DNA of 63,012 bases, from assembly GCA_964536465.1 (NCBI GenBank), contig CAZHXQ010000002.1, positions 1 to 63,012 on the forward strand, given 5' to 3'. Origin of the DNA: Mesolinea sp964536465 (lineage in GTDB: Bacteria; Chloroflexota; Anaerolineae; Anaerolineales; Anaerolineaceae). Every line of letters begins with the position of its first letter. The stretch's first letter is position 1. The notes beneath the pieces were generated by a model. It was not told the origin of the DNA and ran no database searches. It worked only from the letters and a program-made list of their open reading frames with translations. Shown piece after piece: positions 51,423-59,437 of this stretch. The position numbers were made by a program, and so were the translations under genes.

Positions 51423-52834
51423 CAGATTTTTGCCTCCAACATGGCAATGATTTTATCCATCCTCATTCCATGCGAACCTTTCACCAAGACTGTCTGTCCA
51501 GGCTTTAAAGCCACTTGCAGGTATTGGGCGGCGTCTTCGGAGTCAGAAAACCAATGAACGCTTTGTTGGGGGAGACCGCTGTCCAGAATTGCCTGGCGAG
51601 TGAGCCTGCCGCGAGGTCCGATGAGCACAATTTGGTTGGCAATTTCAGCAGCCTTACGACCAACCTGCTCATGCCCCTCCCTTTCGTACTGACCGAGTTC
51701 GAGCATATCGCCCAGAACGGCCACCTTCTCACCCTCCAATTGGTCAAGCAGGTCGAGCGCGGCGATTGTGGAGGTGGGCGAAGCATTGTAACTGTCATCA
51801 ATAATTAACGCCCCGTTGCTGCTGGTGAACGTGCGCACACGCTGGACCATTTCCTGACTGTGCAGCGCGGCTTTGATTTCAGACCAGCTCAAACCAAGTT
51901 CACCGGCAACAACTATGGCGCTTAATGCGTTGTAAACCGAATGTTTGCCAAACAGTTCAGCAGAGAGATCGTATTTCTGACCAGCATGGTGAGCGTTGAA
52001 GCAGATGCCAGAAAGCCCTTTGGTCTGAATCTCGTCGGCCCAAAAATCAGCTTCGGGCGACAAACCATAAGTGAGCACCCGGGCATTAGTCAGAGAAGCC
52101 ATAGCCAGGACGCGTTTATCATCATAATTGAGCACTGCAAGCCCGTCTGACTGACCGTTTAGAGCCTGCACGAGTTCAGACTTACCTCTGGCAATGGTCT
52201 CAATATCCCCGGCGCGCTGTGCGTGAACCGTGCCGATATTGGTCACAACCCCAATGCTGGGTTTGGCAATTTCGCAAAGCAGTTTTATTTCCCCGGGAAC
52301 ATAAAAACCCATTTCGAGCACGGCAGCCTGATGATCCTCATTCAGTGAAAGCAGGGTCAGCGGCAGTCCGATCTCGTTGTTCATGTTGCCTTCATTTTTG
52401 AGCACATGCAGCTTGTAGCCCAACAGGGCGGCCATGGTCTCTTTGGTGGAAGACTTACCCACGCTGCCTGTGATCCCGATCACAGGGATCTGGAACTGAT
52501 CGCGCCACCAAGTGGCCAGGTGCTGGAGCGCTTTGAGCGTATTGGGTACTTTTATTGAAAATGGCGCGGGGCACGGGCCACCGGGCGGGTTTTCAAGGTC
52601 GAAAATCGGGTAGGCGCTATTGATATCGCGCTCAACGAATGCCAGAACCGCGCCATTGGCAAATGCCTGGTCAACATAAAGATGACCGTCTGTGTTCTCG
52701 CCTGGGAGTGCGACAAAGAGACTTCCATGAACAGCCATGCGGGAATCAACGCAACCGTTTATAATTGCTTCCTGACCGCGGGATGGATTCGCGTCCATTC
52801 CAAAGGCTGTGAGAACTTTTTCGATCGTCAACAT
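51422..52834 (-). CDS. murF: UDP-MurNAc-tripeptide-D-Ala-D-Ala ligase
   Basis: 470 residues. ATP loop GITGSVGKSSTKETMAALL, NMNNEIGLPLTLL, VLEMGFYVPGEIK, TNIGTVHAQRAG and DDSYNASPTSTIAALD are all MurF signatures. It adds D-Ala-D-Ala to the tripeptide precursor. It follows ftsI by 16 bases, so murE, normally between them, is absent from this cluster. Confidence 0.97.
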   Translation of the reverse strand: MLTIEKVLTAFGMDANPSRGQEAIINGCVDSRMAVHGSLFVALPGENTDGHLYVDQAFANGAVLAFVERDINSAYPIFDLENPPGGPCPAPFSIKVPNTLKALQHLATWWRDQFQIPVIGITGSVGKSSTKETMAALLGYKLHVLKNEGNMNNEIGLPLTLLSLNEDHQAAVLEMGFYVPGEIKLLCEIAKPSIGVVTNIGTVHAQRAGDIETIARGKSELVQALNGQSDGLAVLNYDDKRVLAMASLTNARVLTYGLSPEADFWADEIQTKGLSGICFNAHHAGQKYDLSAELFGKHSVYNALSAIVVAGELGLSWSEIKAALHSQEMVQRVRTFTSSNGALIIDDSYNASPTSTIAALDLLDQLEGEKVAVLGDMLELGQYEREGHEQVGRKAAEIANQIVLIGPRGRLTRQAILDSGLPQQSVHWFSDSEDAAQYLQVALKPGQTVLVKGSHGMRMDKIIAMLEAKI

Positions 52835-52850
52835 TTCTTTCTTTTAAACC

Positions 52851-54635
52851 TCACTGTCCTGCTGTAATATTACTGCCCGCCAGTCGGACGGTATCAGGAG
52901 GGATATCCATTAAAACGACCAGTTTGCTGACCAATTCAGAGAAAACCGGCGCAGCAACCTCTGACCCCCAAATCGAAATCGAGGGTTTTTCGAGCCAGAC
53001 ATACACCAGGAATTTCGGATCTTCTGCGGGTCCCCACCCAACGAAAGAGGCATTGGTCTCGCTGGAGGAGTAGCCATAAGGGGTAGCAATTTCACCCGTA
53101 CCGGTTTTTCCTGCCACGGTGTAGCCTTCTACCAGCGCATTGGAGGCCTCGCTTTCAAGTGAGGTCACCAGCATGTCGGTCAAGGTGTGTGCGGTCTCAG
53201 CTGAAATCGGACTTCTCACCACCACCGGATCGACATCATATTGCTTGCCATCAATAATCATGGCTTTGACCAGATGAGGAGCCATCATGCGTCCGTCATT
53301 GGCTACCGCGCCTATCGACATGGCCATTTGAATGGGAGTGAGGGAGATGCCCTGACCGAAACTGTTGGTGGCCAGGTCGACTTCGTACCATAAATTATCC
53401 CCCGGCAGTTTCAAAGGCCAATGATTTTCGCCACCCAGATCGATACCGGTCTTTCGGTCGAGACCAAAATTCTTGAAATAGGTATAAAGGGTATCCGGGC
53501 CCATCCCGGTCGCCAGCCAGGTCATGCAGACATTCAGAGAATACTGCAGACACTCAGTCATATCCACATCGCCCCAGGCACCCATGTTCCAGTTGTAGAC
53601 CGTTGTGCCGCCGATATTAAACGAACCTGTGTCTTGAAAACGTGTCTCGGGGTCGACCAAACCAGAATCGAGCGCGGCGGCCATGGTGATGACCTTGAAG
53701 ACCGAGCCCGGTTCGTAAGTTTGGCTGATGGCAGAGTTGAACGGCATAGGGTCGGGGAAGAGCTGGCTGTATTGCCAGTATTTGTTTGGGTCCAGCCTCG
53801 GGGCGGTGGCCATGGCGATCACTCCACCATCTTCCGGGTTATAGACCAGGATGGTGCCGCTCTCAGCACCTGACCACTCAATGGCCTCGTCGAGCGTTTT
53901 TTCCGTCATTGCCTGAATTTCCCTGTCCAGTGTGAGCACAAGACTGGCTCCGGGTGGAACTTCTTCCACTGTACTGAGTCGTTGGGGGTCATAGGTGATG
54001 TAAATTTGCTGCGGCCTGCCTGAAAGCTGGGAATCATAAGCCGCTTCCAAACCGTAATATCCTCTGCCGTCAGTGCGGTCTAAATAGCTGTAAAAGCCAA
54101 GGATATTGGAGGCCAGTGTTCCTTCGGGGTACGATCTTTGAGAATGCGCAGTCCAGATCAAACCGTCAAGGCTGGGAAGGATCACGTTTCCTTTACCCAC
54201 GCGGTTGTTGTAGTCGGCTTTAATGGTTTCCAATTCCGCAATTTTATCTTTAGTGACAAAGTCATCCAGAACGATATAGAAAGGATTACCGTTGCCTGGC
54301 TTGATCTTTGTGTAGCCCAACACCTGGGCGTAGTCGAGACCCAATACACTGGCAGCAATACTGGCGACGGTCTCAGCATTGGTGACACTGTTAAGGTCGA
54401 GACCGATTTCGTAGGAGGTTTCATTACCGGCCAAAAGGCGCCCTTTCGAATCGTAGATATTACCACGATCCGGATAGATGATTCTGTTGACGCCCTGATA
54501 GGTTTCGCTGGCAGTCAGGAGACGCTGGGCAGCCTCGCTGTTTTGTATGCGGATCATCTGTATGCCGGTGATGCCCGCGACAACTGAGCAGATCACACAT
54601 ATTATCAGGAAGCGGGTTTTAATATTTTCGCTCAC
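52851..54635 (-). CDS. ftsI: septal transpeptidase FtsI (class B PBP)
   Basis: 594 residues. A short N-tail and one transmembrane helix (about 8-27), then the dimerisation domain (PDRGNIYDSKGRLLAGN). The transpeptidase domain follows with S311-x-x-K314 in EPGSVFK, S366-x-N368 in YSLN and K510-T-G in AGKTGTGE. It crosslinks septal peptidoglycan outside the membrane. No PASTA repeats. It overlaps the ftsL-like gene by 4 bases. Confidence 0.96.
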   Translation of the reverse strand: MSENIKTRFLIICVICSVVAGITGIQMIRIQNSEAAQRLLTASETYQGVNRIIYPDRGNIYDSKGRLLAGNETSYEIGLDLNSVTNAETVASIAASVLGLDYAQVLGYTKIKPGNGNPFYIVLDDFVTKDKIAELETIKADYNNRVGKGNVILPSLDGLIWTAHSQRSYPEGTLASNILGFYSYLDRTDGRGYYGLEAAYDSQLSGRPQQIYITYDPQRLSTVEEVPPGASLVLTLDREIQAMTEKTLDEAIEWSGAESGTILVYNPEDGGVIAMATAPRLDPNKYWQYSQLFPDPMPFNSAISQTYEPGSVFKVITMAAALDSGLVDPETRFQDTGSFNIGGTTVYNWNMGAWGDVDMTECLQYSLNVCMTWLATGMGPDTLYTYFKNFGLDRKTGIDLGGENHWPLKLPGDNLWYEVDLATNSFGQGISLTPIQMAMSIGAVANDGRMMAPHLVKAMIIDGKQYDVDPVVVRSPISAETAHTLTDMLVTSLESEASNALVEGYTVAGKTGTGEIATPYGYSSSETNASFVGWGPAEDPKFLVYVWLEKPSISIWGSEVAAPVFSELVSKLVVLMDIPPDTVRLAGSNITAGQ

Positions 54636-55114
54636 GGCAGCACCTCAACGGTTGGGCTTGAATTGGTGGGAGCTGCCTGCAATTTCAGAGAAATCCATTC
54701 AATGAAGCTGCTGGTGAATTCAGGCAGCAAAATGGGTGTGCGTTCTTCCCGGGCTGTCGGTGGGGGCGCCAACGAGGGACCTTCCGCGGGGATGTAGCCA
54801 GGGACCTCCAGATAAAGCGCTTCGTCCGGCGTCAAAGGTCGCATGTTCAATGAATCGATGCGCTCAGAAAGAGCGTGTTCAGACTGAATCTGACCAAGCA
54901 GTGTTTGCAAGTCATTATTCTCTCGTTGTAGTGCTGATAATTGGATTTCAAGGTTTTGAATCCTGCGGCCGGTGGCGGCAGAGCGCCCGCTGATAGACAG
55001 ATAAAGTCCCGCGACTGCTGCCACTGTGACAACTGCCAAAAGGAAACCCCCCACCCATTGAATTTGGGTGCGCCAGGGGGCTTGTTTGTAGGCTTGTGAT
55101 CGTTCTTGTCTCAT
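54632..55114 (-). CDS. FtsL-like bitopic division protein
   Basis: 160 residues from the ATG at 55114; a TTG at 55150 would overlap rsmH. One transmembrane helix (about 20-41), then a coiled coil (NLEIQLSALQRENNDLQTLLGQI, about 55-80), then a Pro-rich tail. No sequence signature beyond this pattern, but the topology and the position between rsmH and ftsI are those of FtsL, which binds FtsB and activates FtsWI. The C-terminal 60 or so residues are longer than in typical FtsL. Confidence 0.72.
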   Translation of the reverse strand: MRQERSQAYKQAPWRTQIQWVGGFLLAVVTVAAVAGLYLSISGRSAATGRRIQNLEIQLSALQRENNDLQTLLGQIQSEHALSERIDSLNMRPLTPDEALYLEVPGYIPAEGPSLAPPPTAREERTPILLPEFTSSFIEWISLKLQAAPTNSSPTVEVLP

Positions 55115-55136
55115 GGTCGTTCTACCTGCAAAAATC

Positions 55137-56075
55137 CTACTTCTTTTCAACTGCCCTCAGCTTGGCGCTGCGGGCTCGTAAATTTTCGTTAATTTCTTCC
55201 TGGCCGGCAACCACGGGCCGCGGTGTCAGGATTTTGATACTGGCTTTGTGCCCGCAGGTACAGATAACCTGTTCTGGCGGGCAAAGACAGTCCACGCTTT
55301 CTCTGCGAAAGGCCAGTTTTACCAATCGATCTTCCAGGGAATGGAAGCTGATGATCACCAATCTGCCTTTCGGTTTTAAAAGTTCAATCAGGCCCGGGAT
55401 GGCTTCTTCAACCGTTCTAAGCTCATCGTTGACGGCGATTCGGATCGCCTGAAAGGTGCGGGTGGCCGGGTCAATTCTGCCTCTGGTCCCACCGACTGCT
55501 GAACGGACCGCCTCTGCCAGTTGTGTTGTGGTCAGTACAGGTCGGGTCTGGATGATTCGGCGGGCAATTCGGCGGGAATGCCGTTCTTCTCCATATTTCC
55601 AAATCACATCAGCCAGTTCTTTTTCGGTGAGCCTGTTCACCAAATCTGCGGCTGTTTCCCCTGCGGTTGGGTTGAAGCGCATATCCAGGGGAGCCTCACT
55701 GCGAAAAGAAAACCCGCGTTCGACCTGGTCAAGCTGCATTGAAGAAACTCCCAGATCCAGCAGAATTCCGTCAACTTTCTCCCAGCCTTTTCGTTGCAAG
55801 ATTCTCGCCGAGTTCAGATAGCTGTCGTGCAGTACGGTCGCGCGTTGCCCGAATGGTCTCAGACGTTCTGAGGTGAGCTGAATGGCGGTTGGGTCGAGAT
55901 CGATCGCGATCAACTGCCCATCAGGGCTGGAGGCTTCAAGGATGCCGAAAGCGTGTCCCCCCGCGCCAGCGGTACAATCCAGATAACGACCAGAACTTTT
56001 TGGAGCCAGATATTCAATTGTTTCTTGGTAAAGTACTGAGCGGTGGGGCTGTGGAGCCGGTGGCACCGCCGACAT
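55137..56075 (-). CDS. rsmH: 16S rRNA (cytosine-1402-N4) methyltransferase
   Basis: 312 residues from the ATG at 56075, which overlaps the mraZ stop (TGATG) and has AGAGGA upstream. HRSVLYQETIEYL, SAM motif YLDCTAGAGGHAFGIL, LLDLGVSSMQLDQVERGFSFR, DMRFNPTAGETAADL and VIISFHSLEDRLVK are diagnostic. It methylates C1402 in the ribosomal P site. Second gene of the dcw cluster, as in most bacteria. Confidence 0.97.
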   Translation of the reverse strand: MSAVPPAPQPHRSVLYQETIEYLAPKSSGRYLDCTAGAGGHAFGILEASSPDGQLIAIDLDPTAIQLTSERLRPFGQRATVLHDSYLNSARILQRKGWEKVDGILLDLGVSSMQLDQVERGFSFRSEAPLDMRFNPTAGETAADLVNRLTEKELADVIWKYGEERHSRRIARRIIQTRPVLTTTQLAEAVRSAVGGTRGRIDPATRTFQAIRIAVNDELRTVEEAIPGLIELLKPKGRLVIISFHSLEDRLVKLAFRRESVDCLCPPEQVICTCGHKASIKILTPRPVVAGQEEINENLRARSAKLRAVEKK

Positions 56076-56521
56076 CAATTTCCTCTGGTTGGCGTGATAT
56101 GCAGTGAAGACCAGGCCTTGGCTTGCAATTCTGGGTCGGTGGCGTTCTCAAAGGCATGCAACCGTTTGGGATCCCAGATTTCAAAGCTGTCGCCTACACC
56201 GATGATGGTCACGTCATCCTCAATCCCAGCTAACTTCCGCAAGTGCAGCGGAATGAGGACGCGTCCGGCTGTGTCATAGGCTAATTCGGCTGTAGAACCC
56301 AGAACTTCGCGCCGGAAGGAGCGCATGTTGGGGTCTGTAATTGAGATGCTATTCATCGATTGGGCATAGAAATCAAAGGTTTCTTTGGCGTAAGCCATCA
56401 GGTTTCCGTCGAGACCTTTGGTCACACAAACCACACCGTGGGGGGTTTCATCGCGAAAGCTGGAAGGAACAGTCATTCTGCCCTTCTTGTCGATGTTGTG
56501 TGAAAACCTACCGTAAAACAT
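56075..56521 (-). CDS. mraZ: transcriptional regulator MraZ
   Basis: 148 residues from the ATG at 56521, fixed by the conserved FYGRFSHNIDKKGRMTVP opening; upstream codons in frame cross the promoter and repeats. Two AbrB-like swapped-hairpin halves: the first with DKKGRMTVPSSFR, the second with DTAGRVLIPLHLRKLAG. MraZ binds direct repeats in its own promoter and controls the dcw genes. Four 10-bp repeats are present upstream. Confidence 0.96.
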   Translation of the reverse strand: MFYGRFSHNIDKKGRMTVPSSFRDETPHGVVCVTKGLDGNLMAYAKETFDFYAQSMNSISITDPNMRSFRREVLGSTAELAYDTAGRVLIPLHLRKLAGIEDDVTIIGVGDSFEIWDPKRLHAFENATDPELQAKAWSSLHITPTRGN

Positions 56522-56582
56522 TTGTTCTAATCCCTCTTTTAAGCACCGAAGCGCCTTTTCTGGCGCTTCACTTTCAATTGTT

Positions 56583-56622
56583 GTGACACTTTGTGACACT
56601 CTATGACAATCTTTCCCACATT
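56583..56622 (-). promoter_or_regulatory. four 10-bp direct repeats, likely MraZ operator
   Basis: Read on the minus strand, four units in exact 10-base phase are AATGTGGGAA, AGATTGTCAT, AGAGTGTCAC and AAAGTGTCAC. The core at unit positions 4-8 reads GTGGG, TTGTC, GTGTC, GTGTC. They resemble known MraZ sites (GTGGG-type in E. coli, AAAGTGT-type in Mycoplasma) and start at the -10 box. Confidence 0.78.
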
Positions 56623-56648
56623 ATACGACTTCTGCCCCAAAATGGCAA
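56620..56648 (-). promoter_or_regulatory. mraZ (dcw cluster) promoter
   Basis: -35 TTGCCA (56643-56648), a 17-base spacer and -10 TATAAT (56620-56625) on the minus strand. The -10 overlaps the first operator repeat by 3 bases. Confidence 0.8.
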
Positions 56649-56851
56649 GACTTTTTGTACGCAGTTTTAAGAATTCATTGTTTTTTAAATTTCGCTTCTA
56701 CTGATAGATTTCTGGAGCGTGATGAGTTCTTTCGGGTGCTTAGCCCAGGAAATTTGTCTGTATTTAGTACGGATTTAGTTTTATGGGATCCTGATCGCGT
56801 CCTGAAGAGATAACCAGATAGAATGCCAGTTTTTTCTCCCGATTCATGAAT

Positions 56852-56857
56852 TATAAT
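56852..56857 (+). promoter_or_regulatory. -10 hexamer of the kinase gene
   Basis: TATAAT ends 7 bases before the ATG at 56865. No Shine-Dalgarno sequence and no clear -35. This predicts a leaderless mRNA. Confidence 0.5.
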
Positions 56858-56864
56858 AACCAGC

Positions 56865-58037
56865 ATGGACATGCCCAGCCTGCTTAATGATCGTTACCAG
56901 CTTCAGGACACCCTGGGAACTGGCGGCATGGCCGTGGTGTATAAGGCTAAGGACCTGATGCTGGAACGAAACGTGGCGGTCAAGGTTCTGCGTGAAGATT
57001 TTTCCAAAGATCCTGCTTTCCGTGAACGCTTCCGCCAGGAAGCTCGGGCAGCAGCCAATCTCTCCCATCCTAACATCGTCACTGTGCACGACTTTGGTCT
57101 CGACCAGGGGCATCTCTTCATTGTTATGGAATACATGCCGGGAACCGATTTGAAGACACTGACCAAACAGAAAGAACGTTTCACGGTCAGTGAGGCGCTG
57201 GAGCTGATGATCCAGGCTTGCGGTGGGGTTGGATACGCCCACCGTGCCGGTCTGGTGCACTGTGATGTCAAACCACACAACATGCTGGTCACGCCCGAAG
57301 GGCGTCTTAAAGTGACCGATTTTGGTATCGCGAGAGCGCTTGCTACCATATCACCTGATGAACGCAGCGACGTGGTCTGGGGCTCACCCCACTACTTCTC
57401 CCCGGAGCAAGCCAGTGGCCGCCCGCCATCCCCTTCGTCGGATGTCTATTCGTTGGGGATTATCCTCTACGAAATGATCACCGGCAGACTGCCATTTATT
57501 GCCTCCGATTCGACAGAATTGGCTCGCATGCACCGGGAGGACAAACCGGTCGCTCCACGCTATTACAACAACAGTATTCCCTCAGCCTTGGAAGAGATCA
57601 TCCTCAAGGTCCTGGCCAAGGAACCCAGCTCCAGGTACCGAACTGCCGATCAAATGGGCCGATTGCTGCTGGGGCTGTACGACACGAACACAGAGCCCAA
57701 TCAAAATATGGCTTTTGTGCATGATACTTTTCAGGGGTCACGCCTGATTCAGCCGCCCCTACCTGCCGAGCAGGCACAGGCGGATCCGTTTCAAACCCCA
57801 GCGGTAACAAACGAGTTCTCGCGCCAGGCTGGAATTACAGATTCGGCAGGTCAGCCTGAAGCTGCGCGACCGACTTTGTCTCCCGTGGAAGAAGCCTATA
57901 CTCGTAATCGTGAAGTAGACTGGGAGGAGGAAAGGCCCATAGATTGGAAAACCTGGGCCCTGGCTATTATTGCCGGCGGCTTGCTGGTTGGGTTGATCCC
58001 GTTTTGGTTTTATATTTACATTCTACTCAAACCCTGA
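56865..58037 (+). CDS. PknB-type serine/threonine protein kinase
   Basis: 390 residues. Kinase domain about 10-275: glycine loop LGTGGMAVVY, Lys40 in VAVKVL, Glu59, catalytic loop VHCDVKPHN (Asp134; the usual HRD is HCD), DFG 152-154, then SPEQASG. A low-complexity linker leads to one C-terminal transmembrane helix (about 367-387) with almost nothing outside, so there are no PASTA repeats to sense peptidoglycan. It is divergent from mraZ and 9 bases before rpe. Confidence 0.93.
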   Translation: MDMPSLLNDRYQLQDTLGTGGMAVVYKAKDLMLERNVAVKVLREDFSKDPAFRERFRQEARAAANLSHPNIVTVHDFGLDQGHLFIVMEYMPGTDLKTLTKQKERFTVSEALELMIQACGGVGYAHRAGLVHCDVKPHNMLVTPEGRLKVTDFGIARALATISPDERSDVVWGSPHYFSPEQASGRPPSPSSDVYSLGIILYEMITGRLPFIASDSTELARMHREDKPVAPRYYNNSIPSALEEIILKVLAKEPSSRYRTADQMGRLLLGLYDTNTEPNQNMAFVHDTFQGSRLIQPPLPAEQAQADPFQTPAVTNEFSRQAGITDSAGQPEAARPTLSPVEEAYTRNREVDWEEERPIDWKTWALAIIAGGLLVGLIPFWFYIYILLKP

Positions 58038-58046
58038 CAGGAGCCT

Positions 58047-58706
58047 ATGAAAGCGATCATATCCCCCTCAATCCTCTCAGCCGACTTAAAAAAACTTGGC
58101 GCGCAGGTACGTGAAGCCCAGCAGGGTGGGGCAGACCAGATCCACGTCGATGTGATGGATGGTCGTTTTGTTCCCAACATTACCTTCGGCCCTGAAATTG
58201 TCAGGGCCTGCAGGGATGCCAGCGATTTACCTGTCGATGTTCATTTGATGATTGTAGAGCCTGAAAGGCATCTGAAAAATTTTATTGAGGCGGGCGCATC
58301 CACCGTCACCATCCATTACGAAACCTGTCCACACATTCATCGCAGCCTGCAATCCATCAGGGAAATGGGCGCACGGGCAGGATTGACCTACAATCCCGGT
58401 ACACCACTGGAAAGCCTGCGTTACCTGGCTGAGGTGGTCGATCAGGTTTTGATCATGTCAGTCAACCCGGGTTTTGGCGGTCAGGAATACCTTCCATTTT
58501 CGTTGGAAAAAATCCGGACCGTGAGGAGCATATTGGATGAGTTTAATTCGCAGGCCACCATTCAGGTTGATGGCGGCATTTCAGCGGACACGATTCTGGA
58601 AAACTGGCAGGCTGGTGCCAGGAATTTTGTGGCGGGCACGGCCATTTTCAAACATCCTGATGGCATTGCCGCGGGCATTGCTGCTCTAAGAGCGGCTCTG
58701 GATTAA
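58047..58706 (+). CDS. rpe: ribulose-phosphate 3-epimerase
   Basis: 219 residues. TIM barrel with ISPSILSADLKKLG, VDVMDGRFVPNITFG (metal-binding His/Asp region), VDVHLMIVEPERH, MSVNPGFGGQEY and VDGGISADTI. It interconverts ribulose and xylulose 5-phosphates. CAGGAG precedes the start. The gene is 9 bases downstream of the kinase and probably co-transcribed, as in many Gram-positive stp-pknB-rsgA-rpe clusters, here without rsgA and the phosphatase. Confidence 0.97.
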   Translation: MKAIISPSILSADLKKLGAQVREAQQGGADQIHVDVMDGRFVPNITFGPEIVRACRDASDLPVDVHLMIVEPERHLKNFIEAGASTVTIHYETCPHIHRSLQSIREMGARAGLTYNPGTPLESLRYLAEVVDQVLIMSVNPGFGGQEYLPFSLEKIRTVRSILDEFNSQATIQVDGGISADTILENWQAGARNFVAGTAIFKHPDGIAAGIAALRAALD

Positions 58707-58707
58707 A

Positions 58708-58738
58708 ATCAAAAAAGCCGGGTGAGCGACTTTTTGAT
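58708..58738. terminator. bidirectional terminator between rpe and rpmB
   Basis: An A-rich/T-rich stem (ATCAAAAA...TTTTTGAT) capped by a short GC segment lies between the convergent genes. A T-run is present on either strand. Confidence 0.65.
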
Positions 58739-58758
58739 GATTGTTTTAGGTGTAAAAA

Positions 58759-58944
58759 CTAACGATAGGCCTTGGTCAGAGTTTTGATGCAGCGCGCGCA
58801 AAGTACTTTGCGAACTTTCCTCCCGCCTTCCATGACGGTAACCTGCTGGAGGTTCGGGCGGAACTTACGTCTGGTAGCGACGAGTGAGTGACTGCGATTG
58901 TGACCGAAGGTGGTGGTTTTTCCACACTGATTGCACTTTGCCAT
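58759..58944 (-). CDS. rpmB: 50S ribosomal protein L28
   Basis: 61 residues. KCNQCGKTTTFGHNRSHS at the start and KVLCARCIKTLTKAYR at the end give the two CxxC pairs of zinc-binding L28. It is located between rpe and the divergent Asp23-like gene, the usual bacterial neighbourhood. AAGGTATTGAG lies just upstream of the ATG. Confidence 0.97.
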   Translation of the reverse strand: MAKCNQCGKTTTFGHNRSHSLVATRRKFRPNLQQVTVMEGGRKVRKVLCARCIKTLTKAYR

Positions 58945-59063
58945 CTCAATACCTTTCTTGCATTATAATATCGTCTGTCGCGTAACTGTTTACACGCGCA
59001 AGCGTTTATATTACCAGAGAAATCTGAAATAATCAAGGTAATTCTCGGAGAAAGAGCCTAATA

Positions 59064-59420
59064 ATGACAACACAAGAAAATCCATTTGGAAGCATCTACA
59101 TCCTTTCACAGGCTATTCGAACCGTTGCCCGTAACGCTGCACTTCAATCTTACGGCGTTATCAGTCTGACCCCGGGCAACGTCGGTGAATCGATATCGAG
59201 ATTTTTTAACAAAGATGCTGATTTTGGCGTTATTGTCAAAACCGAAGAAGATGGGGTCAGTTTGGAACTGAACCTTGTAATCGAATATGGTCTTCGTATA
59301 AAGACAGTCACGGATTCGGTGGCCGAGAGTGTGAAATATGCTGTGGAGAAAACGATGGCAGTACCCGTCAAGCACGTGAATGTACATGTGCGGGGGTTGC
59401 GTGTGAGCAATCCGGATTAA
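59064..59420 (+). CDS. Asp23/Gls24 family protein
   Basis: 118 residues. GSIYILSQAIRTVARNAALQSYGV, SLELNLVIEYGLRI and KYAVEKTMAVPVKHVNVHVRGL match the Asp23/Gls24 fold. These proteins relate to envelope stress or scaffold fatty-acid metabolism in Firmicutes. It is 17 bases before the DAK2 protein gene, a pairing widely kept with rpmB. GGAG lies about 15 bases upstream of the ATG. Confidence 0.92.
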   Translation: MTTQENPFGSIYILSQAIRTVARNAALQSYGVISLTPGNVGESISRFFNKDADFGVIVKTEEDGVSLELNLVIEYGLRIKTVTDSVAESVKYAVEKTMAVPVKHVNVHVRGLRVSNPD

Positions 59421-59437
59421 TGCTGCCAAGGTAACTT

